Shown one piece after another: positions 15,275-23,839 of a stretch of DNA of 32,101 nucleotides. The stretch comes from Terriglobia bacterium (GTDB taxonomy: Bacteria > Acidobacteriota > Terriglobia > 20CM-2-55-15), in contig DASXLG010000125.1 of assembly GCA_036496425.1 (NCBI GenBank), forward strand, positions 1 to 32,101, in the 5' to 3' direction. The notes beneath the pieces are model-generated. The model had not been told where the DNA came from, ran no database searches, and saw nothing but the letters and a program-made list of their open reading frames with translations. Within the stretch, counting starts at the first letter, position 1. Each line of letters starts with the position of its first letter. The translations under genes and the position numbers were made by a program.

Positions 15275-16519
15275 GTGAAAATCACCGACATTCGCGCGAC
15301 AACCGTAACCGTTCCCCTCGAAGCTCCGCTGCGCCACGCCAACGGCGTGCACTGGGGACGCTTCGTCCGCACCATCGTCGAGGTTGAAACCGACAACGGC
15401 CTGATCGGACTCGGCGAAATGGGTGGTGGCGGAGAATCCGCCGAAGCCGTCTTCCGCGCAATGAAGAGCTATCTGGTTGGCCACGATCCGGCCCGGCTCG
15501 AAGAAATTCGTTTTCTGATCGCAAACCCCACAGCCTCGCTCTACAACAACCGCACTCAAGCGCTCGCGGCGATCGAGTTCGCATGCCTCGATATCCTCGG
15601 GCAGGCTTGGAAGGCTCCGGTCTCGGAAATCCTCGGCGGACGTTTGCGCGATCGTGTCCGGTTCGCCTCGTATCTGTTCTTCCGCTATCCCGATCCAAAG
15701 ACCGGCAAAGGCGAAGTCCGCACCATCGAACAACTGGTCGCGCACAGCCGCCAGCTGAAACAGCGGTTCGGTTTCACGACTCACAAACTCAAAGGCGGCG
15801 TCTTTCATCCCGATTACGAATTGGAAGCCTACCGGGCGCTCGCGGCCGCCTTCCCTGAAGACTCGCTGCGATTCGATCCGAACGCCGTCTGGTCTACCGA
15901 ACAGGCGATCCGGTTCGGCCAGGCGATCGAAAGCCTGAAGAACGACTATCTCGAGGATCCCGTCTTCGGCCTCAACGGCATGCGGCGCACGCGGCAAATG
16001 ATCCGCGTTCCTCTGGCGACGAACACGGTCGTCGTCAACTTCGAACAGCTTGCCACGAACGTGTTGGACACCGCCGTCGATGTGATTCTGCTCGATACCA
16101 CATTCTGGGGCGGCATCCGCGCCTGCATGAAAGCTGCGGCTATTTGCGAAACGTTTCAGCTCGGCATCGCCGTGCATTCTTCGGGCGAGCTTGGCATTCA
16201 ACTGGCGACGATGCTTCACCTCGGCGCAATCCTTCCCGGATTGTCGTTTGCGGCGGATGCGCACTATCACCAGTTGACCGACGACATCATCGAAGGCGGC
16301 CCGATGAAGTACGAAGGCGGCGCGATTCGGGTGCCGGACAAACCCGGCCTCGGCGTGAAACTGGATCGCGAAAAGCTTCAGAAATACAGCGAGCTCTATA
16401 AACGCCTGGGCAACTACCCATACGATCAGGATCCCGGCCGGCCGCACTGGACGCCGCTGGTTCCAAACGATCGCTGGGCGGATCCGAACGACACGCGGCC
16501 TGTTTCGATACCATACTGA
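15275..16519 (+). CDS. Glucarate dehydratase-like enolase-superfamily enzyme
   Basis: Acid-sugar dehydratase of 414 residues. The pattern is that of glucarate dehydratase (GlucD): K171/K173 in THKLKGG; the magnesium set D201 and N203 (FDPNAVW), E227 (YLEDP) and N250 (PLATNTVV); D274 in LLDTTFWGG; and H301 in AVHSSGELG. Family enzymes remove water from glucarate or related aldarates and aldonates, giving 2-keto-3-deoxy acids. The real substrate could be glucarate, mannonate or a xylan-derived acid. The start is GTG 15275 ([11 protein letters not shown], the usual N-terminus). The ATG at 15167 is rejected because it translates a repeat. The SDR gene follows after 6 nt, and then the GH67 gene. 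Confidence 0.85.
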   Translation: MKITDIRATTVTVPLEAPLRHANGVHWGRFVRTIVEVETDNGLIGLGEMGGGGESAEAVFRAMKSYLVGHDPARLEEIRFLIANPTASLYNNRTQALAAIEFACLDILGQAWKAPVSEILGGRLRDRVRFASYLFFRYPDPKTGKGEVRTIEQLVAHSRQLKQRFGFTTHKLKGGVFHPDYELEAYRALAAAFPEDSLRFDPNAVWSTEQAIRFGQAIESLKNDYLEDPVFGLNGMRRTRQMIRVPLATNTVVVNFEQLATNVLDTAVDVILLDTTFWGGIRACMKAAAICETFQLGIAVHSSGELGIQLATMLHLGAILPGLSFAADAHYHQLTDDIIEGGPMKYEGGAIRVPDKPGLGVKLDREKLQKYSELYKRLGNYPYDQDPGRPHWTPLVPNDRWADPNDTRPVSIPY

Positions 16520-16525
16520 GCGGAT

Positions 16526-17299
16526 ATGCCGAAAACACTCGACATTTCAAACCGCGTCGCTGTCGTCATCGGGGCGACGTCCGGCATCGGACGGACGCTC
16601 GCTCTCGGATTGGCCGAGTACGGCGCCACGGTCGTGCCTTCCGGCAGGCGCGCGGACCGCCTCGAAGAGGTTTGCAAGGCCATCGAGGCCGGCGGAGGAA
16701 AAACGCTGGTAAAGCCTGCGGATGTAAATTCCCGCTCTTCGATCGACGCGCTCCGCGATGCGGTGCTGAAACAGTTCGGACGCGTGGACGTGCTCGTGAA
16801 CGCTGCCGGTTATTCGATGAAACAACCGACAAATGAAGTCTCCGAAGAGAAATGGTCGGCCTTGATGGATACCAACGTGATGGGCGTTCTCCGGGCATGC
16901 CAGTCTTTCTATGAGCCGTTGAAAGCCGGCGGACGCGGACGCATCGTCAATATCGGCTCTCTGGGTTCTTTTCTTGCATTCCACGAGGTCGCCGCATACT
17001 GTGCTTCCAAGAGCGCCGTGATGTCCTTGACGAAGAATCTGGCCTGCGAATGGGCTAAAGACGGGATCTGCGTGAACGCCATCGTCCCGGGAGTCTTCCC
17101 GACCGAACTGAACAGGAAACTCATCGAAGGCACGCCGCGCGGAAACGAGATGCTCGCGCGGACGCCGATGGGCCGGTTCGGAAACGCCGAAGAACTGGTC
17201 GGGGCCGCCGTCCTTCTGAGCTCGGATGCCGCCAGTTTCATCACCGGCGAGTCGATCGCCGTGGACGGCGGCTATCTCGCCTCGGGAGTGAACACGTGA
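16526..17299 (+). CDS. SDR-family NAD(P)-dependent oxidoreductase
   Basis: Classical short-chain dehydrogenase of 257 residues. The nucleotide-binding motif is GATSGIG (16-22), the structural motif NAAG (92-95), and the catalytic residues S145, Y158 and K162 (YCASK). The tail INAIVPG-like segment and GESIAVDGG are typical of sugar-acid members such as gluconate 5-dehydrogenase and KduD. In this operon it might reduce fructuronate to mannonate, standing in for the missing UxuB, or act on a glucuronate-derived acid. The sequence does not decide between these. It starts 6 nt after the dehydratase stop, and its TGA overlaps the GH67 GTG start by 4 nt, so the three products are probably made together. 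Confidence 0.88.
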   Translation: MPKTLDISNRVAVVIGATSGIGRTLALGLAEYGATVVPSGRRADRLEEVCKAIEAGGGKTLVKPADVNSRSSIDALRDAVLKQFGRVDVLVNAAGYSMKQPTNEVSEEKWSALMDTNVMGVLRACQSFYEPLKAGGRGRIVNIGSLGSFLAFHEVAAYCASKSAVMSLTKNLACEWAKDGICVNAIVPGVFPTELNRKLIEGTPRGNEMLARTPMGRFGNAEELVGAAVLLSSDAASFITGESIAVDGGYLASGVNT

Positions 17300-19851
17300 G
17301 GAACCGCTGGCCGCAGATGACGCGGATGACGCAGATGGGGGCACAAAAAAAGAGCCTTATGCGCCCCCGTCTGCGTCATCCGCGTCATCTGCGGCTATTG
17401 CTTTTCTGCTTCGTCTGTTCCATTCCTCTCCACGCCGAGACGGGCTACGACATGTGGCTGCGATATGCGGCTATTGATGGAGCGGCCGCCGCACAATATC
17501 GAGGCGCCGTTCCACCAGCCATCGTTTCGCTGGACACTGGCGCACCTGAACAGAGCGCCCAACAGGAACTCATTCGCGGCATCAGCCGCATGCTCGGCCG
17601 CACGCTGCGCGTTGAAACCAATCTCTCCACCGAGCCAGCGCTGGTGCTGGGCAAAATCGATGAAATCCGCGGACGGCTCGGCATAACGGCAACGCTTCCC
17701 CCGGACGGCTACTGGTTGAAATCCACCACCCTCAACGGAACCCGCCGCATCATTATCGCAGGCGGAAGCGACGCCGGTGTCCTGTACGGCGCTTTCGCTT
17801 TTCTCCGCAAGATCGCGTTGGGCCAACCGATCGCCGAACTTGACGAAAAACAGTCCCCTGCTGCGTCTCTTCGCTGGGTGAATCAGTGGGACAACATCAA
17901 TGGAACGATCGAGCGCGGCTACGGCGGACCTTCCATCTTCTGGGAAGGCGGACATGCCCGCGCCGATCTTTCGCGCGTGAATGACTATGGCCGGATGCTC
18001 GCGTCGCTCGGCATCAACGGCTGCTCTATTAATAATGTCAACGCCGATACGCGATTTCTGACTTCCGAGCTTATTCCTCAAGTGGCTCGCATCGCGGATG
18101 CATTGAGGCCCTGGGGTGTGAAGGTCGCGCTTGCCGTCGACTTCGGCAGCCCGAAATCCGTCGGGGGTCTCGAGACATTCGATCCACTCGATCCGGCTGT
18201 CGCCGCGTGGTGGAAATTCAAGGCCGATGAAATCTACAAGGCCATTCCCGACTTCGGCGGCATTGTGCTGAAGGCCGACTCGGAAGGCCGGGTCGGGCCA
18301 TCCACTTACGGGCGCACGCACGCCGATGCAGCGAATGTCGTTGCGCGTGCCTTGAAACCCCACGGCGGCGTGATCTTTTACCGCGGATTCGTCTATGACC
18401 ACCATATGGACTGGCAGAATCCGAAGAACGATCGCGCACGCGCCGCCTACGACAACTTTCACGAGCTTGACGACAAATTCGACGACAACGTCATCGTTCA
18501 AATCAAGAACGGTCCGATCGACTTTCAGGTGCGGGAGCCGGCGTCGCCCCTCTTCGGGGGTCTCGATCACACTCGCGAAGCGATCGAATTGCAAATCACC
18601 CAGGAATACTTCGGACAGGCGCGTCATCTCGTGTTCCTGCCCACGATGTGGAAAGAGACGCTCGATTTCGATTTACACATCCGTGACGGCCGCACACCCG
18701 TGAAGGCTCTGGTGACGGCATTTGTGGGTGTCTCGAATGCCGGGATGGAAGACAGCTGGTACGGCAATCATATGTCGCAGGCGAATCTGTATGGATTCGG
18801 CCGGCTGGCGTGGAGTCCGGATATTTCAGCGAAAGAGATCGCCGACGAGTGGACGCGTCTGACGTTCGGCAACGATCCGGTTGTGGACAAGACGGTCGCG
18901 GACATTCAGCTGAGCTCCTGGCGGACCTATGAAAACTACACCGGACCGCTGGGTTTGCAGACGCTGACCGATATCGTCGGGAACCATTACGGCGTCGCCG
19001 TCGAAGCCTCCGAGCGCAACGGCTGGGGCCAATGGCATAAGGCTGACGCGATGGGCGTCGGCTTCGATCGAACGGTCGCGACCGGCACCGGCTTCCTCGG
19101 CCAATTTTCTCCGAGCGTCATGAAGCTGTACGAGTCGATGGAAAGCTGCCCGGACGATCTCGTTCTCTTCATGCATCACGTGCCGTATACGTATCGCCTG
19201 CATTCCGGGAAGACGGTGATTCAGTACATCTATGATTCGCACTACGACGGCGCGGATGCCGTAGCGAAGTCCGAGCATGAGTGGAAGTCCCTGAAGGGGC
19301 GCGTGGACGAGCAGCGATTCCAGGAAGTGCTGGCGCAGCTTCAATATCAGGCCGGCCAGGCTGTCGTCTGGCGCGATGCCGTCAATGACTGGTTCTTCAA
19401 GGAATCCGGAATTGGGGATAAGAAGGGACGTGTCGGAAACCATCCAGGAAGAATCGAAGCCGAGTCGATGAGCTTGAGCGGTTACGCCGCGAAGCCCGTC
19501 ACGCCTTGGGAGACGGCTTCCGGCGGCACCGCCGTCGAATGCGGCGGCGCAAAATGTTCCGCGACGACGAAGTATGGCGGCGAAACCGGCTGGCGCGACC
19601 TCATTGTTCAGTACTTCGACCTGCCGGACGCCGTTTCGCATTTTCAAGTTCGGGTTGGAAATCAGCTGGTGGATGAATGGGCGGCGGCGGACCGTTTGCC
19701 CGCGCGCAAACCGGACAGCACGTCGTCGTCGCGGCACATCATCCGCGGATTGATGCTGCATCCGGGCGACGAAGTCCGTATTGACGGAATTCCCGACGGC
19801 CGCGAGACCGCAGCGTTCGACTACATCGAAATTGTGCCGGCAGACCAGTGA
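17296..19851 (+). CDS. aguA: GH67 alpha-glucuronidase, exported
   Basis: Alpha-glucuronidase of 851 residues that removes (4-O-methyl)glucuronic acid from the non-reducing end of glucurono-xylo-oligosaccharides. The N-terminal alpha/beta domain (about 48-180) is followed by the GH67 barrel, with E330 in KADSEG (general acid), D386 in AYDNF and E414 in FQVREP. The spacing of 28 between the last two matches the family. A C-terminal domain follows. GTG 17296 overlaps the SDR stop (GTGA) with GGAG seven bases upstream. Alternatively, ATG 17359 gives a better signal peptide (RPRLRHPRHLR basic part, LLLFCFVCSIPL core, LHA cut site). A palindrome (17310-17395) covers this region, so the basic part is repeat-encoded. 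Many GH67 enzymes are cytoplasmic; export here is notable. Confidence 0.92.
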   Translation: MRNRWPQMTRMTQMGAQKKSLMRPRLRHPRHLRLLLFCFVCSIPLHAETGYDMWLRYAAIDGAAAAQYRGAVPPAIVSLDTGAPEQSAQQELIRGISRMLGRTLRVETNLSTEPALVLGKIDEIRGRLGITATLPPDGYWLKSTTLNGTRRIIIAGGSDAGVLYGAFAFLRKIALGQPIAELDEKQSPAASLRWVNQWDNINGTIERGYGGPSIFWEGGHARADLSRVNDYGRMLASLGINGCSINNVNADTRFLTSELIPQVARIADALRPWGVKVALAVDFGSPKSVGGLETFDPLDPAVAAWWKFKADEIYKAIPDFGGIVLKADSEGRVGPSTYGRTHADAANVVARALKPHGGVIFYRGFVYDHHMDWQNPKNDRARAAYDNFHELDDKFDDNVIVQIKNGPIDFQVREPASPLFGGLDHTREAIELQITQEYFGQARHLVFLPTMWKETLDFDLHIRDGRTPVKALVTAFVGVSNAGMEDSWYGNHMSQANLYGFGRLAWSPDISAKEIADEWTRLTFGNDPVVDKTVADIQLSSWRTYENYTGPLGLQTLTDIVGNHYGVAVEASERNGWGQWHKADAMGVGFDRTVATGTGFLGQFSPSVMKLYESMESCPDDLVLFMHHVPYTYRLHSGKTVIQYIYDSHYDGADAVAKSEHEWKSLKGRVDEQRFQEVLAQLQYQAGQAVVWRDAVNDWFFKESGIGDKKGRVGNHPGRIEAESMSLSGYAAKPVTPWETASGGTAVECGGAKCSATTKYGGETGWRDLIVQYFDLPDAVSHFQVRVGNQLVDEWAAADRLPARKPDSTSSSRHIIRGLMLHPGDEVRIDGIPDGRETAAFDYIEIVPADQ
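17310..17395. repeat. Long palindrome, family A copy 2 (overlaps GH67 N-terminus)
   Basis: Arms at 17310-17344 and 17361-17395 (35 nt, two mismatches) surround a 16-nt A-rich loop. The outer 26 nt of each arm are identical to the core of the copies at 7750 and 25479. The inner six or so bases are specific to this copy and mostly paired. It is open in the GH67 frame and encodes the stretch leading into the signal peptide. Confidence 0.9.
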
Positions 19852-20930
19852 AAACGTTTTTGTGTTTTTTGTGCCTTTTGTGGCTAATCTCCGGCTGCTC
19901 GCAACCTGGCGATATGATCCGTCTTAATAATTCCACCGGCATGGAAGTGCGCGCCATCCCTTACGGCGGGATCATCACCTCGATCCGCGTACCGGACCGC
20001 AGCGGTCATGTCGACGACGTCGTCCTCGGATACGACACGATCGATGCCTACGTGAAGAACAACTCTCCGTACATGGGCGCGATCATCGGCCGCTACGGCA
20101 ACCGCATCGCCAAAGGCATGTTCACGCTCGACGGCCAGGTTTATAAGCTCGCTACAAACGATGGCTCGAATCATCTGCACGGCGGAATGAAGGGGTTCGA
20201 TAAAGTTGTCTGGCAACCGGAAGAGTTCAAAACTTCCGATGGCAGCGGCGTGATTTTTCGATATACCAGCGCCGACGGCGAAGAAGGCTACCCCGGCAAG
20301 CTCACCGTTCGCGTCACATACACGCTGACCGGGCGGAACGAGCTGATCGTCGATTACTTCGCAACCTCCGATAAAGCGACGCCGGTCAATCTCACGCAGC
20401 ATACCTATTTCAACCTGACGGGCGGCACACGCGACGTTCTCGACCACGTAGTGACGATCGATGCCGATCGGTTCACGCCGACGGATGCCGGCGCGATCCC
20501 GACGGGAGTTCTTCAGCCCGTCGATGGAACGCCGTTCGACTTCCGGCAGCCCACTCCGATCGGCGCCAGGATCAACATGGATGACGAACAGCTGCGAAAT
20601 GGAAAAGGCTACGACCACAACTACGTTGTGAATCGCTCCGGCGACGGCCTGGTTCACGCCGCGCATGTTCTGGAACCAGTGACAGGCCGGGTGCTGGATG
20701 TCTCGACGACGGAGCCCGGTGTTCAGTTCTATAGCGGGAATAATCTGGACGGATCGATCACCGGGAAATCGGGACATGTTTACACGAAGCGATTCGGCTT
20801 CTGCCTCGAGACGCAGCACTTCCCGGACTCTCCGAACGAGCCGGAGTTCCCTTCCACCGTATTGCGGCCCGGCACGGAGTACCGGTCCCGGACGGTGTTC
20901 GCTTTCAGTGTGGACGGCTCGGCGCATTAG
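19848..20930 (+). CDS. Aldose 1-epimerase (mutarotase), lipoprotein
   Basis: Mutarotase of 360 residues that interconverts alpha and beta anomers of aldoses such as xylose or glucose. Family landmarks are GAIIGRYGNRIAKGMF, NHLHGGMKGFDKVVW, the catalytic-histidine block NLTQHTYFNLTG and the catalytic glutamate block FCLETQHFPDSPN. The N-terminus is a lipoprotein signal with lipobox LISGC (C17), so it is probably membrane-anchored outside the cytoplasm, in the same compartment as the exported GH67. GTG 19848 overlaps the GH67 stop by 4 nt. The first 12 codons contain three TTTTGTG units (19857-19882), a T/G-rich tract unlike the rest of the gene, so the signal peptide may be of repeat origin. 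Confidence 0.93.
   Translation: MKTFLCFLCLLWLISGCSQPGDMIRLNNSTGMEVRAIPYGGIITSIRVPDRSGHVDDVVLGYDTIDAYVKNNSPYMGAIIGRYGNRIAKGMFTLDGQVYKLATNDGSNHLHGGMKGFDKVVWQPEEFKTSDGSGVIFRYTSADGEEGYPGKLTVRVTYTLTGRNELIVDYFATSDKATPVNLTQHTYFNLTGGTRDVLDHVVTIDADRFTPTDAGAIPTGVLQPVDGTPFDFRQPTPIGARINMDDEQLRNGKGYDHNYVVNRSGDGLVHAAHVLEPVTGRVLDVSTTEPGVQFYSGNNLDGSITGKSGHVYTKRFGFCLETQHFPDSPNEPEFPSTVLRPGTEYRSRTVFAFSVDGSAH
19857..19882 (+). repeat. T/G-rich tandem TTTTGTG tract in the epimerase signal sequence
   Basis: Three near-tandem units ending in TTTTGTG (19857-19864, 19866-19873, 19874-19882). The tract encodes the FLCFLCLLW hydrophobic core of the lipoprotein signal. Its composition contrasts with the GC-rich surroundings. 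Confidence 0.6.
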
Positions 20931-20948
20931 ATGCGGCGGGCCATAGAA

Positions 20949-21033
20949 GATGTGAATGAATTGTTGGGCAAGCATATTCCCCTCCTTGGAAAGGAGGGGA
21001 ATCTATCTGCTCGCCCGACAATTCATTCACACC
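20949..21033. repeat. Nested inverted repeat between convergent genes (family B)
   Basis: Outer arms of 26 nt (20949-20974 and 21008-21033; core GTGAATGAATTGT/ACAATTCATTCAC) pair with a few wobbles or mismatches. Inside is a perfect hairpin, 20976-21002, with arms ATTCCCCTCCTT and AAGGAGGGGAAT around GGA. The layout resembles a small MITE-like element. The right arm contains the xylB stop codon (21027-21029). It could terminate transcription from both sides. Confidence 0.85.
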
Positions 21034-22511
21034 TTCAGGGCGGAAGCCGTAGCCGGATATAGACTCTGGTAAATCCGGTGCCCTTCGGCATACACCTTCC
21101 GCTCTTCCGCTCGCGGTTCGCACGTCCGCACTTCGCGAATCGCGGTTTCGCAAACCTCGCGGACCGAACCATATTCCCCGGTTCCCACCATCGCCAGCAG
21201 TGCCGCGCCGTAGGCGGAACCTTCCTGACTCTCGAGCACCGAGACCGGCTTACCGAAAACATCCGCCATCATCTGCTGCCAGAATGGACTTCGCGCCCCG
21301 CCGCCGGAGAGCCGCACCGATTCCGCCTTCGCGCCGATCTGCTCGATAATATCGAGGCCATCTTTCTGGCTGTAGGACACGCCTTCGAGCAACGATCGAA
21401 TGAGATCCGCGCGGGTATGTTTCGCCGTCAAGCCGATCCAGCCGCCACGAGCGGAGGCGTCGAGGTGCGGCGTGCGCTCCCCCATTAAATAAGGAAGCCA
21501 GTAGAGGCCTTGCGAGCCGGCGGGAGCAGTGGCCGCCTCTTTCGTAAGGGCGTCATATTCCATGCCCGGCGCCAGATTGTTGCGGAACCACTGCAGACTG
21601 AGTCCGGCGCCCTGAGTGACGCCCATCACATGCCAGGCGCCTTCGACGGCGTGACAGAACGTGTGAACCCGGCCGCGGCTATCGTAATTCGGAGATTCGG
21701 TGTATGCAAAAACAACGCCCGATGTTCCCAGCGTGCACGACATCCTGCCCGGTTCGACAATACCGTTCCCGACGGCGCTCGCCGCCTGGTCTCCCGCACC
21801 CGCGACAACTGGCGTACCTTCGGCCAGTCCCGTCAGAGCGGCGGCGGCGCGCGAAACCTTTCCGCTGACCGCCGCCGATTCGAGTACCGGCGGCAGGATG
21901 TTTCGATCGATCCCGATCTTGTCCGCCAGCAGTTCCGACCAACGGCGCTGCACCACATCGAACAATCCGGTTCCGGATGCGTCCGATACATCACCCGCGT
22001 ATTCGCCCGTCAGTCCGAACCGGACATAGTCCTTCGGCAAAAGGATTTTCCTTACGCGTTCGAAATTCGCCGGTTCGTTATAGCGGACCCATAGAAGCTT
22101 CGGCAGCGTGAAGCCGGTGATGGCCGGGTTCGCCGTGCACGCGAGAACCGTGTCCGCACCGGCGAGTTCGTTGATGCCGTCGACCTGTTTCTGGCTGCGC
22201 TGATCACACCAGATCAGAGCGGGACGGATGACCTTGTCCGCTGCATCCAGCATTACAAGCCCATGCATCTGCCCGGACAAACCGACGCCGCGCACGGCGC
22301 TCCCCGCAAGATTCGATTGCGAAAGAACACCGCGAACCGCTTTTTGGGCGGCATCCGACCAATTATCCGGACGCTGCTCCGCCCATAACGGCCGTTCCAT
22401 GATCATGTCGTCGTGGGGAGCGGTGAATGCGGAGACAAGAGCTCCGGCTTTGTTGACGAGAACCGCTCGCGTCCCGCCGGTACCGACGTCAATGCCAAGC
22501 CAATAAATCAT
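21027..22511 (-). CDS. xylB: Xylulokinase
   Basis: Cytoplasmic FGGY-family kinase of 494 residues that phosphorylates D-xylulose to xylulose-5-phosphate. D8 and the phosphate-binding GTGGTR (10-15) open the N-terminal lobe. The xylulose-contact MHG (82-84, in GLSGQMHGLV) follows, and the catalytic base is D241 in AGAGDQAASAVGNG. The second lobe has YLMGERTPHLD and the ATP-binding LSGGGARSPFW. All landmarks agree with XylB rather than ribulo- or glycerol kinase. The start is ATG 22511, with a G-rich but distant upstream site. It follows xylA by 42 nt on the same strand. Its last codons and stop lie within the right arm of an inverted repeat. Confidence 0.95.
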   Translation of the reverse strand: MIYWLGIDVGTGGTRAVLVNKAGALVSAFTAPHDDMIMERPLWAEQRPDNWSDAAQKAVRGVLSQSNLAGSAVRGVGLSGQMHGLVMLDAADKVIRPALIWCDQRSQKQVDGINELAGADTVLACTANPAITGFTLPKLLWVRYNEPANFERVRKILLPKDYVRFGLTGEYAGDVSDASGTGLFDVVQRRWSELLADKIGIDRNILPPVLESAAVSGKVSRAAAALTGLAEGTPVVAGAGDQAASAVGNGIVEPGRMSCTLGTSGVVFAYTESPNYDSRGRVHTFCHAVEGAWHVMGVTQGAGLSLQWFRNNLAPGMEYDALTKEAATAPAGSQGLYWLPYLMGERTPHLDASARGGWIGLTAKHTRADLIRSLLEGVSYSQKDGLDIIEQIGAKAESVRLSGGGARSPFWQQMMADVFGKPVSVLESQEGSAYGAALLAMVGTGEYGSVREVCETAIREVRTCEPRAEERKVYAEGHRIYQSLYPATASALKV

Positions 22512-22527
22512 GCTGATTTTCGCGTTC

Positions 22528-22546
22528 CCCCAAATGTCATTTGGGG
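22528..22546 (-). repeat. Small hairpin between xylA and xylB
   Basis: Perfect hairpin CCCCAAAT-GTC-ATTTGGGG in the 42-nt xylA-xylB gap. It could tune xylB expression by mRNA processing or partial termination, but no T-run follows. It resembles the other C4/G4 hairpins only loosely. Confidence 0.55.
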
Positions 22547-22553
22547 ACCGCAG

Positions 22554-23792
22554 TCATCCAAAGTGCGTCCGGCCCCGATGCATGCCCAGCAGCAGCTGCA
22601 CCAGGCGGTGCGGGATGAGTTCGTGCAGCGTCAGCAGTTCCTTGTTCGCTTCCGCAATCGCTCCGGCATCGCTGCCTGCAGACACGCCGGAACCCGCTTT
22701 CAACGCATCTGTTGCTTCGCGAATGATCGGATCCTCGAGCGCCTCGCCGGCAATCTCCCACAGCGTGATAAATCGATCGACGGCGTTGGGGAAACTTACC
22801 GCGAACACGCCGTGATTGCTCGTCGTCCGCAGCGGTTTGAAATCCAGGTTGAACGGGCCGTTGAAATTCTTCGAACGAAGCAGCATCAGGACGTTCAACC
22901 AGTCGAGCGGATTGACCAAGCCGACGGCGATGTCGACGTCGTGCTTCAGCCGATAACCATCATTGATATCGAAATGCCACAGCTTACCCGCCAGCAGAGC
23001 CCGCGCCAGGGCCGCGCGCGGCGCGCCTCCCCACATGAGTTCGTGGAGATACTCCGGGTTCAATCCCACCATGTGCGGATGTTTCAATGCGCCCGAGGCG
23101 ATAAACCCGAGCATTGCATCGCTGGTGGGCAGCAGAATCTCGGCCTGCGGCTCGAACGGCTTCGCTTCCAGACAGTGTTTGAGTGTGGGCCGTCCCTTTT
23201 TCTTTGCGACTTCGATATCGCGGTCGCACGCAGCATTGAGAGCTTCCCCGTACCAGCGAAGGGTCTGAAGCTCGTCGATCGCGCCTTGCGTGAAATAGCC
23301 GAGCGATCCCGGCCAGTACACGGCATATCGGGCGCCGAGTTCGTGACCGATGTCGACGGTGTTCCGGACACGGAATGCGGCATATTCCCGCACCTCCGGC
23401 GCTTCCGGCGCGGGGCCTGCGGCGAAGACGGCATGATAGAACGTTTCGGTAGTCACCATCGAACACTTGACGCCGTGCTCTTCGAGTGTCCGATGGATTT
23501 TCGCGACGATCTCCGCCTGACGGTCGCTGCCGAGCGCTTCCGTGGGAATCACATCGCTGTCATGCGTGCACCAATGCGCGATGCCGATGTTTCCGAACTC
23601 CCGAATGACTTCCTCGAAAGTCACGGGCTTGCGGGTCGGCGCCCAGAACAGAGCCTGTCCTTGATATGCCGCCGCCCACTGCGGGCCGCTGATAAAGTAC
23701 TTGCGGCGCGTCTCCGGACTGTAGCCGCCGCCGCACATTTTCGTAAGACGTTCGACCAGAGATCGTTGTTGATTCGGTGGTACGGGTTGCAT
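22554..23792 (-). CDS. xylA: Xylose isomerase (class I, Streptomyces-type)
   Basis: Metal-dependent D-xylose/D-xylulose isomerase of 412 residues. By comparison with the Streptomyces enzyme, the catalytic pair is H77/D80 in THDSD, the substrate-pocket tryptophan W160, the metal ligands E209 (LEAKPFEP), E247 and H250 (LNPEYLHE), D275 (FDIND), D285/D287 and D317 (LDFKP), and the catalytic lysine K211. Every active-site residue is in place. The ATG at 23790-23792 was chosen; the frame opens further to a TTG at 23822. A TATTTT hexamer on this strand ends 7 nt before the ATG, and no Shine-Dalgarno sequence is seen, so the mRNA may be leaderless. It is divergent from the KDPG aldolase gene and heads xylA-xylB. 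Confidence 0.95.
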   Translation of the reverse strand: MQPVPPNQQRSLVERLTKMCGGGYSPETRRKYFISGPQWAAAYQGQALFWAPTRKPVTFEEVIREFGNIGIAHWCTHDSDVIPTEALGSDRQAEIVAKIHRTLEEHGVKCSMVTTETFYHAVFAAGPAPEAPEVREYAAFRVRNTVDIGHELGARYAVYWPGSLGYFTQGAIDELQTLRWYGEALNAACDRDIEVAKKKGRPTLKHCLEAKPFEPQAEILLPTSDAMLGFIASGALKHPHMVGLNPEYLHELMWGGAPRAALARALLAGKLWHFDINDGYRLKHDVDIAVGLVNPLDWLNVLMLLRSKNFNGPFNLDFKPLRTTSNHGVFAVSFPNAVDRFITLWEIAGEALEDPIIREATDALKAGSGVSAGSDAGAIAEANKELLTLHELIPHRLVQLLLGMHRGRTHFG

Positions 23793-23839
23793 GACGAGTA
23801 AAATAGTGCACGCTATACGCAAGGAACAAGGGGTAATTC
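23793..23839. promoter_or_regulatory. Divergent promoter region, xylA / KDPG aldolase
   Basis: This 47-nt gap serves both directions. For xylA, TATTTT (minus strand, 23800-23805) ends 7 nt from its ATG. For the aldolase, TAAAAT (23799-23804, the overlapping opposite strand) and TATACG (23814-23819) are -10 candidates, and AAGGGG lies about 8 nt before ATG 23840. A small palindrome ATAG-TGCACG-CTAT (23803-23816) overlaps both and could be an operator. The overlap means that the two promoters may compete or be controlled together. Confidence 0.5.
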
